Assembly (NCBI GenBank): GCA_035913415.1
Contig: JAMIIV010000004.1
Span: 62,001-126,000 of the forward strand
Length of the DNA: 64,000 bases
Direction of reading: 5' to 3'
DNA from: UBA5070 sp035913415
GTDB taxonomy: Bacteria > Fibrobacterota > Fibrobacteria > UBA5070
Part shown: positions 7,710-17,220 of the stretch, in pieces
Numbering within the stretch: position 1 is the first letter of the stretch
Layout of the letters: every line of letters begins with the position of its first letter
The notes under the pieces: generated by a model
Told to the model about the DNA's origin: nothing
The model's database searches: none
Seen by the model: only the letters and a program-made list of their open reading frames with translations
Made by a program: the position numbers and the translations under genes

Positions 7710-10298
7710 TCAGTCTCGCAAGGGTACGGACAGGGTCGTGGCACCGGCCCGCACCCAGGCGGGACCACTGATTCGGCCGCCGGTCCACCAGGCTTCGCCG
7801 CGGGCATCGGGCACCAGGCGTCCAAGCGTGCGGCCGCGCGCGTCGTGTATGGTGGCTTCGCGGACCAGTCCCGCGACTCCCCAGCCCGATCCGGAGCGCG
7901 ACACGATGCGTGGGGGGAGAGCGGCCTGTCGACGACCCGCCGTGGCCGTTCCCTCGAAGGCGAAGAGCACCATGGCCGACCATGGCGCCACCCGCGCGGG
8001 TGTGGCGATCCCGCGGCTCCAGGGGTCCATCCACGAGCCGTCCCCGGGGTCGAGTGTCGAGGTCTCGCTCGAGCCGTTGGCCAGAAGGCGGGACGAAGGG
8101 GGCAGGGAGGCGAGTGATTCGGGAACGGTGCGCAGCGAGACATCGTCAATCCAGTAGATGGAATCCTTGCGGGATCCGTGGAAATCCAGGCGTGCTGCCG
8201 CCTCGTCCGCTGTGGCGCGGAAGAGGAAGTCGTGGAACGTCCATGAGGTGTCGAGAGCCGTGGCGGCGGAAAATCCGAGGGTGGCGTAGTCGCCGGACGA
8301 GCGCCGGAAGGTTGGAGTCAGGATCTGTCCGCGATCGAGCCCGCGCGCGCGGAAGCTGAGGCGCCAGGCCTGGCCGGCCGCGGTGGGGAACGGCGCGCCG
8401 GCGTTGACCAGGGGCCCCCTCTGGACCGTGTCTCCGGTGTAGGCCACGCGCAGGCAGTGTCCGACCCCGCAGGCGGTTCCGGAATCGAGGGACATCCGGT
8501 TCTGGGTGGGCCACGACGACCAGCCCAGCCGGACCGAGTCGAAGGTGTTGTTGCGTTGGGTCTGCGGACCCAGGCGGGGGTCTGTTGTCGCGATCCGTTC
8601 CCGGCTCCACAAGGGAAGGTCGTCGCGTCGACAGCCCGCCGAAAGGACCTGGTCGGAGCAATACGTGTTCCCGACCCACGATCCCAGCGGAACGCTTTGG
8701 GTCTGGTAGGTGGAGGCTTGGATGTCCACCCCTTGGCCGCGCAATCCCACCAGGAGGTTGTCCTCGATGCGGTTGTCGAACATGTCGCCGGGACCCGCGA
8801 GCCCGTCGTGCGCCAGGCGCACCTGGACCCGGTTGCCGAACAGGACGTTGCCCCGGGCGGTCGCGCGGCGATTGTTGTGGAAGAAGATGCCCGAAGCGGA
8901 TCCGCTCACCACGTTGGAATCGACCCGGATGTCGTGGGAGCCGTCGTCGAGGTAGATGCCCTGCGCCGCGTCCCAGGGGTGGGGCCATCCCGAAGGAGCA
9001 CCGACGGGATCAGCCACCACATTGCGGCGAATCACGCTGCCCTCGGAGCCTACGGCGTCGAATTGTCCGGTCCAGGTGTAGATGCCGCCGCAGTCGTCGG
9101 TGGTCATGCAACTGTGCGCGACCCGGTTCTCCTCCACCAGGGTCCAGCGCCCGCGGAATCCGATCCCGATGTATCCCGTCGAGTCGACGTCGTTGCGCGC
9201 GATCGTGCCCGAATCCCCAGACAGTTCGATGGCGCGTCCGCCGCAGCAACCCGAGCCCATGCCATCGGGGCCGAGCCGTCGCGCTTGCGCGGTGGCGCGG
9301 ACGGTGTTGCCTTCCAGTCGGTGGCCGACGCCGTAGCCCACCAGCGCTCCGTTGTTCGCGCCTTCGATCCGGTTGTCCGTGAACCGGCCCTCGCGTCCCA
9401 GGAAGGAGACGCCCAGGAGTCCTGGAGACAGGAATTGACAGTTCCGGACCTGGACGCCGGTGCCGTTGCTCTTCACGCCCTGGAGGCCCGTTCCGAAGAT
9501 CCGCAGTCCCTCCACGCGCACGTGACTGGAGGTCGCCAGGTCGATTCCGACCGAGCGGACCGAGACCTCCACGGAGCCTGAGCCACCCTTCCAGGCCAGG
9601 GTGGTGTCGGAAAACGACTGGTGCCACGAATCGGCCTCGCCGCCGGCTCCGTGGTTGGTCAGGTAGAAACGCACGCTGTCGGGAGGTCCGTAGATGGCCT
9701 TGCGATCGAAGACCACGCGCCCCGCGTCCGAGCGCACGACGCGGTGCGTCTCGAGGGTCCACATCGAGGTCCGCAAGTGGATGGACGCTCCGGTCCAGTC
9801 CCGGCCCGCCAAGGCGGGAGCCGTCAGGGCGGTGTCGCCGTCCACCGCGGTGGCGATCACCCACCCGGTGTCGGGAAACCGCGCGACGGGAACGGGGGTG
9901 CGCCCCGAGAAGACCGCCCGCGCCACGCGGCCCGGAGGGAGTTTCGCCCGGCGTGCGCCGTCCACCGATGGCGCCCAGAGACTGTCGGTCCCGCGGATTT
10001 CCGGAGGCTCCGCACCCGCCCCCCAGGGAGCGACCACGATGGGCCGCGACACGGTCCCCGAGCGCGCGATGCGCAGGGAGTCGCGCCACACGCCGCCTCG
10101 TTGAAGAAGGATGGAATCGCCGGGCTGGAGGGTGACGGTGGCGACTTTGGACAACGAGCGCCAGGGAGTCCCGGGGTCGCCCGCCTGGGCGGGTGTCCGG
10201 GAGTCGTCGCCGTCGGGTGCCAGGTGGTAGGTGGCGGCGGCCGCGGGCAGGGCCGCCAGCAGCGGCAACGTGATGACAAGAAACGTCTTCGCGTCCAT
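7710..10298 (-). CDS. Secreted parallel beta-helix protein with carbohydrate-binding and sorting-like domains
   Basis: 862 residues from ATG 10298. A signal peptide (1-22, ends AAAA) is followed by the motif typical of secreted beta-helix/polysaccharide-lyase-like proteins (TYHLAPDGDD...GTPWRSLSKV). Residues about 160-500 are a run of beta-helix rungs (RVEGLRIFGTGLQG, RNCQFLSPGLLG, IEDNLLVGLRGQG) with a Cys-rich turn (GSGCCGG). A jelly-roll CBM-like domain follows (about 590-745, AWRLSFRARGLDRGQ ... IYWIDDVSLR). The C-terminal 80 residues include IHDARGRTLGRLV, like the shared C-terminal domain. It probably acts on a plant or microbial polysaccharide outside the cell; the substrate is unknown. 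It is followed in the same direction by nothing close. Confidence 0.7.
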   Translation of the reverse strand: MDAKTFLVITLPLLAALPAAAATYHLAPDGDDSRTPAQAGDPGTPWRSLSKVATVTLQPGDSILLQRGGVWRDSLRIARSGTVSRPIVVAPWGAGAEPPEIRGTDSLWAPSVDGARRAKLPPGRVARAVFSGRTPVPVARFPDTGWVIATAVDGDTALTAPALAGRDWTGASIHLRTSMWTLETHRVVRSDAGRVVFDRKAIYGPPDSVRFYLTNHGAGGEADSWHQSFSDTTLAWKGGSGSVEVSVRSVGIDLATSSHVRVEGLRIFGTGLQGVKSNGTGVQVRNCQFLSPGLLGVSFLGREGRFTDNRIEGANNGALVGYGVGHRLEGNTVRATAQARRLGPDGMGSGCCGGRAIELSGDSGTIARNDVDSTGYIGIGFRGRWTLVEENRVAHSCMTTDDCGGIYTWTGQFDAVGSEGSVIRRNVVADPVGAPSGWPHPWDAAQGIYLDDGSHDIRVDSNVVSGSASGIFFHNNRRATARGNVLFGNRVQVRLAHDGLAGPGDMFDNRIEDNLLVGLRGQGVDIQASTYQTQSVPLGSWVGNTYCSDQVLSAGCRRDDLPLWSRERIATTDPRLGPQTQRNNTFDSVRLGWSSWPTQNRMSLDSGTACGVGHCLRVAYTGDTVQRGPLVNAGAPFPTAAGQAWRLSFRARGLDRGQILTPTFRRSSGDYATLGFSAATALDTSWTFHDFLFRATADEAAARLDFHGSRKDSIYWIDDVSLRTVPESLASLPPSSRLLANGSSETSTLDPGDGSWMDPWSRGIATPARVAPWSAMVLFAFEGTATAGRRQAALPPRIVSRSGSGWGVAGLVREATIHDARGRTLGRLVPDARGEAWWTGGRISGPAWVRAGATTLSVPLRD

Positions 10299-10360
10299 GG
10301 GGTCCTCGGATGGGATGCGGCGCCGGTCGGAACGCCTCCATGGTACCACCCGCGACGGGG

Positions 10361-12316
10361 TCAGGGAGGTGGCGCGCTCCAGCGCAGCTTGGCCCCGTCG
10401 GGGCTGCGCCGACCCAGGGCATCCAGCCGGTCGCCCGCGGGACGCAGGATTCCGGGGGGCGCGAGTGCGCGGTAGGGGGCGCCTGTCCAGGGGACCAGGT
10501 TCTTGCGCCCGAGCTCCCGCAGGGCCTCGATCTCGAAGACGCGGGTCTCGCGCCCGGCCAGGGTCAGGGGAAATGCTCCCTTGTTGCCGGAGATGTCCAG
10601 GCCGCTCAGGCGTCCTGCGGGCAGCTCGCGCACCAGGTACGAGCCATTCTCGACCTTGGCGAAGCGAAGCGCGCCGGCCACCTGGGATTCGCCGACATTG
10701 GACACGACCACGATCACGCTGCCCTTCTGGTCGATGAACGCGTAGCCACCCAGACTGTCGCCCTCGAAGGACAACGGGCAGGAGTCGCGCACCATGGCCT
10801 CGGTGAGGATGGGGGCGATCGCCTCCAGTCGCGCCCTTTCCTCGGGCTTGAGGTGGGTCTTGCCCAGGTTGTCGACGTAGACGAACCATCCGGAGGGACG
10901 ATTTTCGGGTCGCAGGTTGGCCAGCGCGGAGTCGGAGACGAAGTAGCCGCCGGGAACGCCTTTCAGCCGCCACGAGGACACCTTCGGTTCGAACCACCAC
11001 CAGAAATTGTTCAGACCGGTGTCTTCGGTCTGCCGCTCCAGATCGGTGGAGTAGTAGAAGGCTGGGCCGAAGGGGTGCCTGGGAATGCGCGAGCGGACCA
11101 GTGCCACCAGGCCGGAGTCGATCCAGCCCGCGTCCCAGTAGGCGCGCTGGAAGGCGCGTGGCGACCGGGAGACCGAGCCGTCGGTCATGGCGTGATGGGT
11201 CCAGCCCACGCTCAGCCAGGCGTGGCGCAGGTACGCGGTTCCCCAAGCGGTGTCCTTGCGGTTGTTGTTGCGCACCGAATTCCAGAAGTTCGACTGCGCG
11301 GCGTCCATGTGGGCGCCGAAGGGGAACTCGGGCGCGCGCGCCGCATGGGCACCCATGTCGGTCGCGGCCTCCCAGTAGTCCTTGACGGGGCGTCCTTCGT
11401 CGGCTTGCAGCTCCACCTGGAAGAACCAGTTCTTCGCGGGCAGGTGCTGGAGGTAGATTCGGAAGTCGTTGCCCAGACCCCGCATCGAGGCCGCATGAGG
11501 CAGGATCTGTCCGCCCACCAGGGGCTCGCGTCCGGAGCTGCGGATGATCTCGGCGGTGCGGGCGTAGAAGCGAGCGAAACGATGGGCCTTGAAGTCGTTC
11601 CAGGAAGCCCACCGCTTGGTGCGGATGTGCGAAGCCCGCTCGGAAATGGTGGTCCCGGGCACCGGCTGGCCCGACCAGCGCTCGAAGTCGTCCATGACCC
11701 GGGGATGGAAGTCGTGGTTGCCTCCGTAGAGCCCCACGACGAAATCGGCCGCGTAGAACCCGCGGATGTGGACTTCGTTGGCCAGCGTGCCCAGTTTCCA
11801 GCCCGCCCAGTCGCCGTAGGTGGCGTCCACGATGCCGGGGGGCCAGTCGGCGGTGTCCAGAGGCATGAGGGGGGTGATGTAGCCACCGTGGGGATAGAGG
11901 ATCTTGCCGTCCCAGTCCCGGGCCAGGTACTTGTCGGCGCGAGGAGCGATCCAGCGCCCCCAGGCACCCCATCCCGGTTGCTGGCTCATGTCCCCGAACC
12001 CCAGGGCGGTGTCGCCTCCGCGGGCGGCGGTGTATTCGTACCCCCAGGCCACGCAGCTCATCACGGGGACGCGTCCCTCGTTGGTCAGGCCATCCGCACC
12101 CAAGGTCATCTCGTAGTGTTTTTCGCGGATCTGGGGCACCGAATCCCAGAACATCTGCTTGGGCCACTGGTAGTTGCCCGCCCCCCAGGGAATGCCGTAG
12201 ACGCCGCCTTTCTCCATCACGAAGGGAGGACGGTCGGCGTCCGGAGCGGCGTTCGCGATGGCGAAACACGACAGGAGTGTTGCGGATAGACGTTCGCGCA
12301 GGCGAGGAGGGAACAT
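10361..12316 (-). CDS. Secreted TIM-barrel-like glycoside hydrolase candidate
   Basis: 651 residues from ATG 12316, with a signal peptide (residues 1-23, ...SCFAIANA). The mature protein is rich in aromatic and acidic residues in a pattern typical of glycosidase barrels (CVAWGYEYTAARGGD, WGRWIAPRADKYLARDWDG, VDATYGDWAGWKLG, FYARTAEIIRSSG, NWFFQVELQADEG, LNNFWWWFEP). The last roughly 150 residues look like a beta-sandwich (SVIVVVSNVGESQVAGALRF). I cannot place it in a GH family by eye, and no catalytic pair is assigned. It lies 62 bases upstream of the beta-helix gene on the same strand, so the two are probably one unit for an extracellular glycan. Confidence 0.55.
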   Translation of the reverse strand: MFPPRLRERLSATLLSCFAIANAAPDADRPPFVMEKGGVYGIPWGAGNYQWPKQMFWDSVPQIREKHYEMTLGADGLTNEGRVPVMSCVAWGYEYTAARGGDTALGFGDMSQQPGWGAWGRWIAPRADKYLARDWDGKILYPHGGYITPLMPLDTADWPPGIVDATYGDWAGWKLGTLANEVHIRGFYAADFVVGLYGGNHDFHPRVMDDFERWSGQPVPGTTISERASHIRTKRWASWNDFKAHRFARFYARTAEIIRSSGREPLVGGQILPHAASMRGLGNDFRIYLQHLPAKNWFFQVELQADEGRPVKDYWEAATDMGAHAARAPEFPFGAHMDAAQSNFWNSVRNNNRKDTAWGTAYLRHAWLSVGWTHHAMTDGSVSRSPRAFQRAYWDAGWIDSGLVALVRSRIPRHPFGPAFYYSTDLERQTEDTGLNNFWWWFEPKVSSWRLKGVPGGYFVSDSALANLRPENRPSGWFVYVDNLGKTHLKPEERARLEAIAPILTEAMVRDSCPLSFEGDSLGGYAFIDQKGSVIVVVSNVGESQVAGALRFAKVENGSYLVRELPAGRLSGLDISGNKGAFPLTLAGRETRVFEIEALRELGRKNLVPWTGAPYRALAPPGILRPAGDRLDALGRRSPDGAKLRWSAPPP

Positions 12317-12363
12317 GCAGGAGAAACTACTCCTCGAGTCGTGGGAACGGGAGATGGCGTGTT

Positions 12364-13518
12364 TCACGCCGCCTTGCGTCGGAAGGCCAAAACGGCAGCC
12401 AGAAACAGTGTCGACCCGATCGCGGCCAGCTTCAGGTATTCGCCCACCAGACTCGCCGGATCGGCGCCTCGCAACACCAGGGCCCGAGCGATGTACAGGA
12501 AGTGGCGCACCGCGTTGCCCTCGGTGAGCACGAGCATCCAGGAGGGCATGCTCTCCAAAGGCAGCAGGAATCCGCTGGTGAGGATGAAGAAGATCAGGAA
12601 GAACCAGAGCAGGAACAACGCCTGCTGCTGGCTGCTCACGATGGTGGAGATCAGGATGCCCAGCGCCACGCTGGTGAGGGCGTACAGGGCCAGACCCAGC
12701 TCCAGGGCCAGCAGGTCCGTCCCGCCGATCGGCAGGCCGAACCACAGGCCGTTGATTCCCAGGGCGATCCAGAAGACCACCTGGCTCAGGATCCAGTAGG
12801 GGAGGGACTTGCCCAGCAGGACCTGGACCGGGAGCACGGGCGTGACCAGGAGCTGTTCGAGCGTTCCGTTCTCGCGCTCCCGCACCAGGCTGAACGAAGT
12901 CAGCAGGGCTCCGACCATCGTGACGAGCAGGATGACCATGCCGGGAATCATCGACCAGGAGAAATCGAGTTCGGGATTCCAGGCGATGGACTCGCGGACC
13001 TCGAAGGGCTGCAGTGCACGCGCGTCGAAGCCCTGCGCGACCATCTCGCGCGCCAGGCGCTCCCGTCCCCACTGTGACACGATCTGTCCGATGTAGGACG
13101 CCGCCGTGGCGCCCGTGGAGGCATCCTGGCCGTCGAGGGCGACCTGCACCCGCACCGGTCGTTCCGGGGGATCGCCATCGCGTTGTTGGCGCTCGAGGTC
13201 GCGCCCGAAGCCCTCGGGGAGCACCACCACCGCCAGGAAGTCCCCTCGCAGCAGGCCCGCATGGGCGTCGGCCGCGTCGGGGGGGGCGCCGCGGAACACG
13301 AAACGACCGTTGGTGGCAATGCGCTGCGCCAGCGAGATGCTGGCTTCGGAGCGGTCGAGGTCGACGATTCCCAGGGCGATGTTGCGCACGTCGCGGGTCA
13401 TCGCGTACCCCAGCACCAGGGTTTGCAGGACGGGCAGGATGAACAGCAGGCGCAGGGACAGGGGGTCGCGCCGGATCTGGAGGAACTCCTTGCGGAACAG
13501 GGCCAGGAAACGGCGCAT
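12364..13518 (-). CDS. ABC-2 type export permease (YbhR-like)
   Basis: 384 residues from ATG 13518, which is one base past the stop of the preceding permease. The topology is that of ABC-2 exporters: a TM helix at about 22-42, a large periplasmic loop (about 45-175), then five TM helices to the end. The characteristic segment FSLVRERENGTLEQLLVTPV precedes the cluster of TMs. It is the last gene of the efflux operon. It forms the membrane half with the other permease and is energised by the two ATPases. A short GGCGTG/CACGCC hairpin follows the end without a clear U-run. Confidence 0.85.
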   Translation of the reverse strand: MRRFLALFRKEFLQIRRDPLSLRLLFILPVLQTLVLGYAMTRDVRNIALGIVDLDRSEASISLAQRIATNGRFVFRGAPPDAADAHAGLLRGDFLAVVVLPEGFGRDLERQQRDGDPPERPVRVQVALDGQDASTGATAASYIGQIVSQWGRERLAREMVAQGFDARALQPFEVRESIAWNPELDFSWSMIPGMVILLVTMVGALLTSFSLVRERENGTLEQLLVTPVLPVQVLLGKSLPYWILSQVVFWIALGINGLWFGLPIGGTDLLALELGLALYALTSVALGILISTIVSSQQQALFLLWFFLIFFILTSGFLLPLESMPSWMLVLTEGNAVRHFLYIARALVLRGADPASLVGEYLKLAAIGSTLFLAAVLAFRRKAA

Positions 13519-13519
13519 C

Positions 13520-14620
13520 TCAATGCCTCCGGGAGAATCGCCGCGAGGCAAGCGTCAGGATCAGGACTCCCTGGCCGGCGAGTATGGCGGCGGGAAACCA
13601 GAGTTCGCGCAACGTGGATGCCTTCAACACGATGCCGCGCACGATCTGCAGGTACCAGGTGGCGGGGATGGCCCACGAGAGCACCTGCAGCGCGACAGGC
13701 TGGCTGGCGCGCGGGAAGACGAATCCCGACAGCATGATCGTGGGCATCATCGTGGCGCCCAGGGCGATGAGCATCGCGTGCTGCTGGCGCTCGACCAGGG
13801 TACTGAACAGAAGCCCCAGGGCCAGGGCCACCAGCAGGTAGAGCGAGGTGGTGGCGGCCAGGAGGGTCAGGCTGCCGCGCGGGACGACCCCGAATCCGAG
13901 CCACCCCACGAGCATGATGACCGCGCCCGTGCCGGCGGCGATCAGGAAGTAGGGCGCGAGCTTTCCGACGACGATCTCGGCGGGTGTCAGGTCCGACAGC
14001 CTGAGGTTGGCCATGGTGCCCGTCTCCTTCTCGCGCACCACCGCGACACTGGTGAGCATGGTGCCGATCATGGCGAGGATGGTCGCCATCAGGCCGGGGA
14101 CGAAGAACAGGGCGCTCTTCTGGTCGGGATTGAACAGGAAGCGCGGGCTGGTCTCGACGAGTTCCGTAGGCTCCAGCCGGTTTCGGGTGGTGAAATGCTC
14201 CCGGAAGAAGGCCGGGAGGGCGGCCGACAAGGTGGTCGCGATCGCGGGATCGGTGCCGTCCAGGACCATCCCGATCGTGGCGGGGCCGTCTTCCCGGGAG
14301 CGCGAGTACCCGATGGGGATCTGGAGCACAGCGCGCGCGCGGTGGCGCACCATGAGGTCGTCGGGATTTCCGCCCCGCTCCACCGCGGCCACCGCGAATT
14401 GACGGTTTCCGTCAAGAGCCTGCACGAGCGATCGGGTCTGGTCGTCGGGACGCGGATCGACCACGACCACCCTGGCGTCCTCGATCTCGCTTTTCAGGGC
14501 GTACCCGAACAGGAACATCATGACCACGGGCAATGCCACGATGATGGCGAGGGTCTGGCCATCGCGCCAGACGTGGCGGAATTCCTTGCGGGCGATCGAG
14601 CCCAGGTGCAGGAGGTTCAC
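13520..14620 (-). CDS. ABC-2 type export permease (YbhS-like)
   Basis: 366 residues. GTG 14620 overlaps the ATPase stop (GTGA). TM1 (about 22-44) is followed by a periplasmic domain (45-175) and then a six-helix block containing VAVVREKETGTMANLRLSDL, the ABC-2 family signature region. It is paired with the permease at 12364 to form a heterodimeric exporter. A longer open frame continues upstream inside the ATPase gene but is only its shadow. Confidence 0.85.
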   Translation of the reverse strand: MNLLHLGSIARKEFRHVWRDGQTLAIIVALPVVMMFLFGYALKSEIEDARVVVVDPRPDDQTRSLVQALDGNRQFAVAAVERGGNPDDLMVRHRARAVLQIPIGYSRSREDGPATIGMVLDGTDPAIATTLSAALPAFFREHFTTRNRLEPTELVETSPRFLFNPDQKSALFFVPGLMATILAMIGTMLTSVAVVREKETGTMANLRLSDLTPAEIVVGKLAPYFLIAAGTGAVIMLVGWLGFGVVPRGSLTLLAATTSLYLLVALALGLLFSTLVERQQHAMLIALGATMMPTIMLSGFVFPRASQPVALQVLSWAIPATWYLQIVRGIVLKASTLRELWFPAAILAGQGVLILTLASRRFSRRH

Positions 14621-15354
14621 GAGCGCCTGGCCTTCCGGGCCAGGGCGAGGAAGACCTCCTGGAGGGTCTCCACGCCGTGGCGGTCCTTGAGTTCGCGCGG
14701 CGCGCCGAGGTCGGCCACGCGGCCGTCCACCAGGAAACAGGCCCGGTCGCAGTATTCGGCTTCGTCCATGTAGTGCGTGGTCACGAAGATGGTGGTCCCG
14801 CGGGATGCCTCCGCGCGGATGAGGTCCCAGAAGGCGCGACGGCTGAGGGGATCCACCGATCCGGTGGGTTCGTCGAGGAAGAGTACGGCGGGGTGGTGGA
14901 CCGTGGCGCAGGCCAGGCTCAGGCGCTGCTGCCAACCCCAGGGGAGTTCCCCCGTGCGGCGATCCAGCAGGGGCTCGATGCCGGCGCGGTGCGATGCCTC
15001 CTGGAGGCGGTCGCGCAGCAGGGTCCTGTCCACCAGGTACAGCTCGGCGGAAAGCGCGAGGTTCTCCCGCAAGGTGAGATCGGGATAGAGCGAGAACTTC
15101 TGGCTCATGTACCCGATGCGGGTGCGGATCTTCCCCGTCTGGCGGAGGATGTCGAATCCGGCGACGGTGCCTTCGCCGGACGTGGGCTGCAGCAGGCCGC
15201 ACAACATGCGCATCGCGGTGGTCTTGCCCGCGCCGTTGGCGCCCAGGAAGCCGTAGATCTCCCCGGTGCGGACCTCGATGTCGATGCCGTCCACCGCGGT
15301 GAACGCGCCGAATCGCCGGGTCAGGCCGCGGGTCTGGATGGCCGACCCGCTCAT
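14617..15354 (-). CDS. ABC exporter ATPase (second half of YbhF type)
   Basis: 245 residues from ATG 15354 (ATGA overlap with the previous ATPase). Walker A GANGAGKT is at 38-45, Q-loop YMSQKFSLYPDL at about 82-93, Walker B VLFLDE at 157-162, and the switch His is in TTHYMDEAEY. The signature motif is LPWGW instead of LSGGQ (137-141). This substitution is known in the C-terminal ATPase domain of YbhF-like proteins, so it is a family trait, not damage. The gene corresponds to the second nucleotide-binding domain that is fused in E. coli YbhF and is separate here. Confidence 0.85.
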   Translation of the reverse strand: MSGSAIQTRGLTRRFGAFTAVDGIDIEVRTGEIYGFLGANGAGKTTAMRMLCGLLQPTSGEGTVAGFDILRQTGKIRTRIGYMSQKFSLYPDLTLRENLALSAELYLVDRTLLRDRLQEASHRAGIEPLLDRRTGELPWGWQQRLSLACATVHHPAVLFLDEPTGSVDPLSRRAFWDLIRAEASRGTTIFVTTHYMDEAEYCDRACFLVDGRVADLGAPRELKDRHGVETLQEVFLALARKARRS

Positions 15355-16277
15355 GCCTCGCCTCGGTGGTCGCGCAAGGCGTGCATCAGCACGTCTTCGA
15401 CGGTGGGGGCGACGACCAGTGCCTCGGTCGCCGCGATGCCCGCGCCGTGCAGGATTTCCAGGATCGCCTCGCGGTCCAGTTCGGCGGGGGCCAGGGCGCG
15501 CAGGTCGCCGCCGGTGGGGTAGAGCCCCAGGAGTGGCGCCGGGACGGGGGATTCCGAGGAGACAAAAAGTGTCGTATCGCCGTGCGCTTTCCAGAGGCGG
15601 CCGGGAAGGGCCGCACCCAGGGAGGCGGGGGTTCCCTGTTCCAGGATCTTCCCCTGGTGCAACAGGGCCACGCGATCGCAGAGTCCCGCTTCGTCCATGT
15701 ACGGGGTGCTGACCAGGATGGAGGTGCCCCGCGAGCGCAATCCGCCCAGCATCTCCCAGAAATCCACGCGCGTGACGGGGTCCACGCCCACCGTGGGCTC
15801 GTCCAGCAGCAGCAGGGGGGGCTTGCGGACCAGGGCGCAGCACAGGGCGAGTTTCTGCTTCATCCCGCCGCTGAGCTTGGCCGCGGGACGATCGGCGGCC
15901 GGACCCAGGCGCGAGAATTCGAGGAGCTCGTCCAGGACGGTCCGGGCTTCGGATCCGCGCAACCCCGTGATGTCGGCGGCGAAGGAGAGATTCTCGCGCA
16001 CCGAGAGGTCTCCGTAGAGCGAGAAGCGCTGGGGCATGTAGCCGATGCGCAGGCGCAGGGCGCGAGGATTGGCCAGGGCGTCGGTTTCCAGCAGGGAGAC
16101 GGACCCGCGCGTGGGCCGCAGCAGCGTGGCCAGGATCGAAAAGAGGGTGGACTTGCCCGCCCCGTCGGCTCCGACGATGCCGAACAGTTCGCCTTCGGAG
16201 ACGGAAAACGACAATCCCTGCAGGGCCCGCTCGCCGGCGTGGTCGTGGTGGAGGTCTTCCACCGCCACCGCCTTCAC
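15351..16277 (-). CDS. ABC exporter ATPase (first half of YbhF type)
   Basis: 308 residues from GTG 16277, with a GGGAG Shine-Dalgarno about 8 bases ahead. It has Walker A GADGAGKST (36-44), signature LSGGMKQK (135-142), Walker B LLLLDE (155-160) and switch region STPYMDEAGLCD. The C-terminal extension (about 225-308) is typical of multidrug/antibiotic ABC-2 ATPases. The neighbouring ATPase overlaps by four bases, so the two are probably made in equal amounts and dimerise. Confidence 0.85.
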   Translation of the reverse strand: MKAVAVEDLHHDHAGERALQGLSFSVSEGELFGIVGADGAGKSTLFSILATLLRPTRGSVSLLETDALANPRALRLRIGYMPQRFSLYGDLSVRENLSFAADITGLRGSEARTVLDELLEFSRLGPAADRPAAKLSGGMKQKLALCCALVRKPPLLLLDEPTVGVDPVTRVDFWEMLGGLRSRGTSILVSTPYMDEAGLCDRVALLHQGKILEQGTPASLGAALPGRLWKAHGDTTLFVSSESPVPAPLLGLYPTGGDLRALAPAELDREAILEILHGAGIAATEALVVAPTVEDVLMHALRDHRGEA

Positions 16278-16311
16278 CGAGCAGCTCCCGATCTTCGTGC
16301 CGCGCGGAAGG

Positions 16312-17220
16312 TCAACGCCAGACCTCGACGGGAAGGCCGCGCTTGAGGGCGCCCTCGGGGTTGGCCGCCAGGGCGCGGCAGCGGAACACCAGTTCGTTGC
16401 GCGATTCGCGCGTCTGCACGCCCTTGGGGGTGAATTCTGCGGTGCTGGAGATCCATGCCAGACGCGCGGGGATCCACGAGCCTTCGCCGCCGTCGTCCAA
16501 TCGCAGCCGCAGCGGCTGCCCCAGCCGGACCGAAGAGAGGATCGTCTGGGGCACGAAGAATTCGGCCCACATCGTGTCGGTGCGTCCGATCTCGACCACG
16601 GGCCTTCCCGGGACTGCGGCTTCGCCTTCGCCTCGGAAACGCGTCAGCACGGTGCCGGCGGCGGGCGCGGCCAGGCGGCAGCGCGCGATCTGGTCCCGCA
16701 GGGTGACCCGCTGGGCCTTCAACACACCCGACTTCGCGCGCATCGCCGCGATCGCGGACTTCGATGCGGCCAGCCGCGCCGCCGACGTTTCCCGTAGCGT
16801 CTCCGACTCGTCCTGGGAGCGCGAGGGCGCCGCTCCGTCGGCCACCAGTGCTCGTGCCCGCGAGGCCTCGCGCTCGACGCCCCGGTGCGAGGCGGCCAGC
16901 ACCCGGTGTTCCGCCTCCCGCGCGGCCACACCCGCCGACAGTTCGGCCATCGCGGCGTCCAGCTCGGACAGTTTCAGAACCAGCGGCACGGTGTCGATCG
17001 TTGCCAGAATCTGTCCACGGACCACGGTGTCGCCTTCGCGCACCGTGACCGACGCGATGGTCCCCGGCGCGGAGGGCGAGACCTTCCAGAGGTCGGCGTC
17101 GACGGTGGCCGACGAGAGGAACCCTTCACCGACCTCCCCTCGGCAGGACGTGAGGAGCAGCGTGGAAGCCGCCAGGATCGCGGGAACGGCCAGGCGCATC
17201 GGCGTGTACAAGGGCTTCAT
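16312..17220 (-). CDS. HlyD/YbhG-type periplasmic adaptor, lipoprotein
   Basis: 302 residues from ATG 17220 (ATGA overlap with tolC-like gene). The N-terminus ends in LLLTSC (Cys26), a lipobox, so the adaptor is probably lipid-anchored. The lipoyl-like halves (GTIASVTVREGDTVVRGQILATI near 55-77, and RLAAPAAGTVLTRF near 205) flank a coiled-coil hairpin (about 85-195). It bridges the inner-membrane ABC exporter and the TolC-like channel. Confidence 0.85.
   Translation of the reverse strand: MKPLYTPMRLAVPAILAASTLLLTSCRGEVGEGFLSSATVDADLWKVSPSAPGTIASVTVREGDTVVRGQILATIDTVPLVLKLSELDAAMAELSAGVAAREAEHRVLAASHRGVEREASRARALVADGAAPSRSQDESETLRETSAARLAASKSAIAAMRAKSGVLKAQRVTLRDQIARCRLAAPAAGTVLTRFRGEGEAAVPGRPVVEIGRTDTMWAEFFVPQTILSSVRLGQPLRLRLDDGGEGSWIPARLAWISSTAEFTPKGVQTRESRNELVFRCRALAANPEGALKRGLPVEVWR

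Noticed and set aside
12356..12370. GGCGTG-TTT-CACGCC hairpin after the efflux operon as a terminator
   Set aside because: The stem is only 6 bp and lacks a U-run; it may be a weak or Rho-dependent end.
14617..14641. Fused permease/ATPase reading from the long frame through 15202
   Set aside because: The open frame upstream of GTG 14620 is out of frame with the ATPase; four-base overlap and Walker motifs show separate genes.
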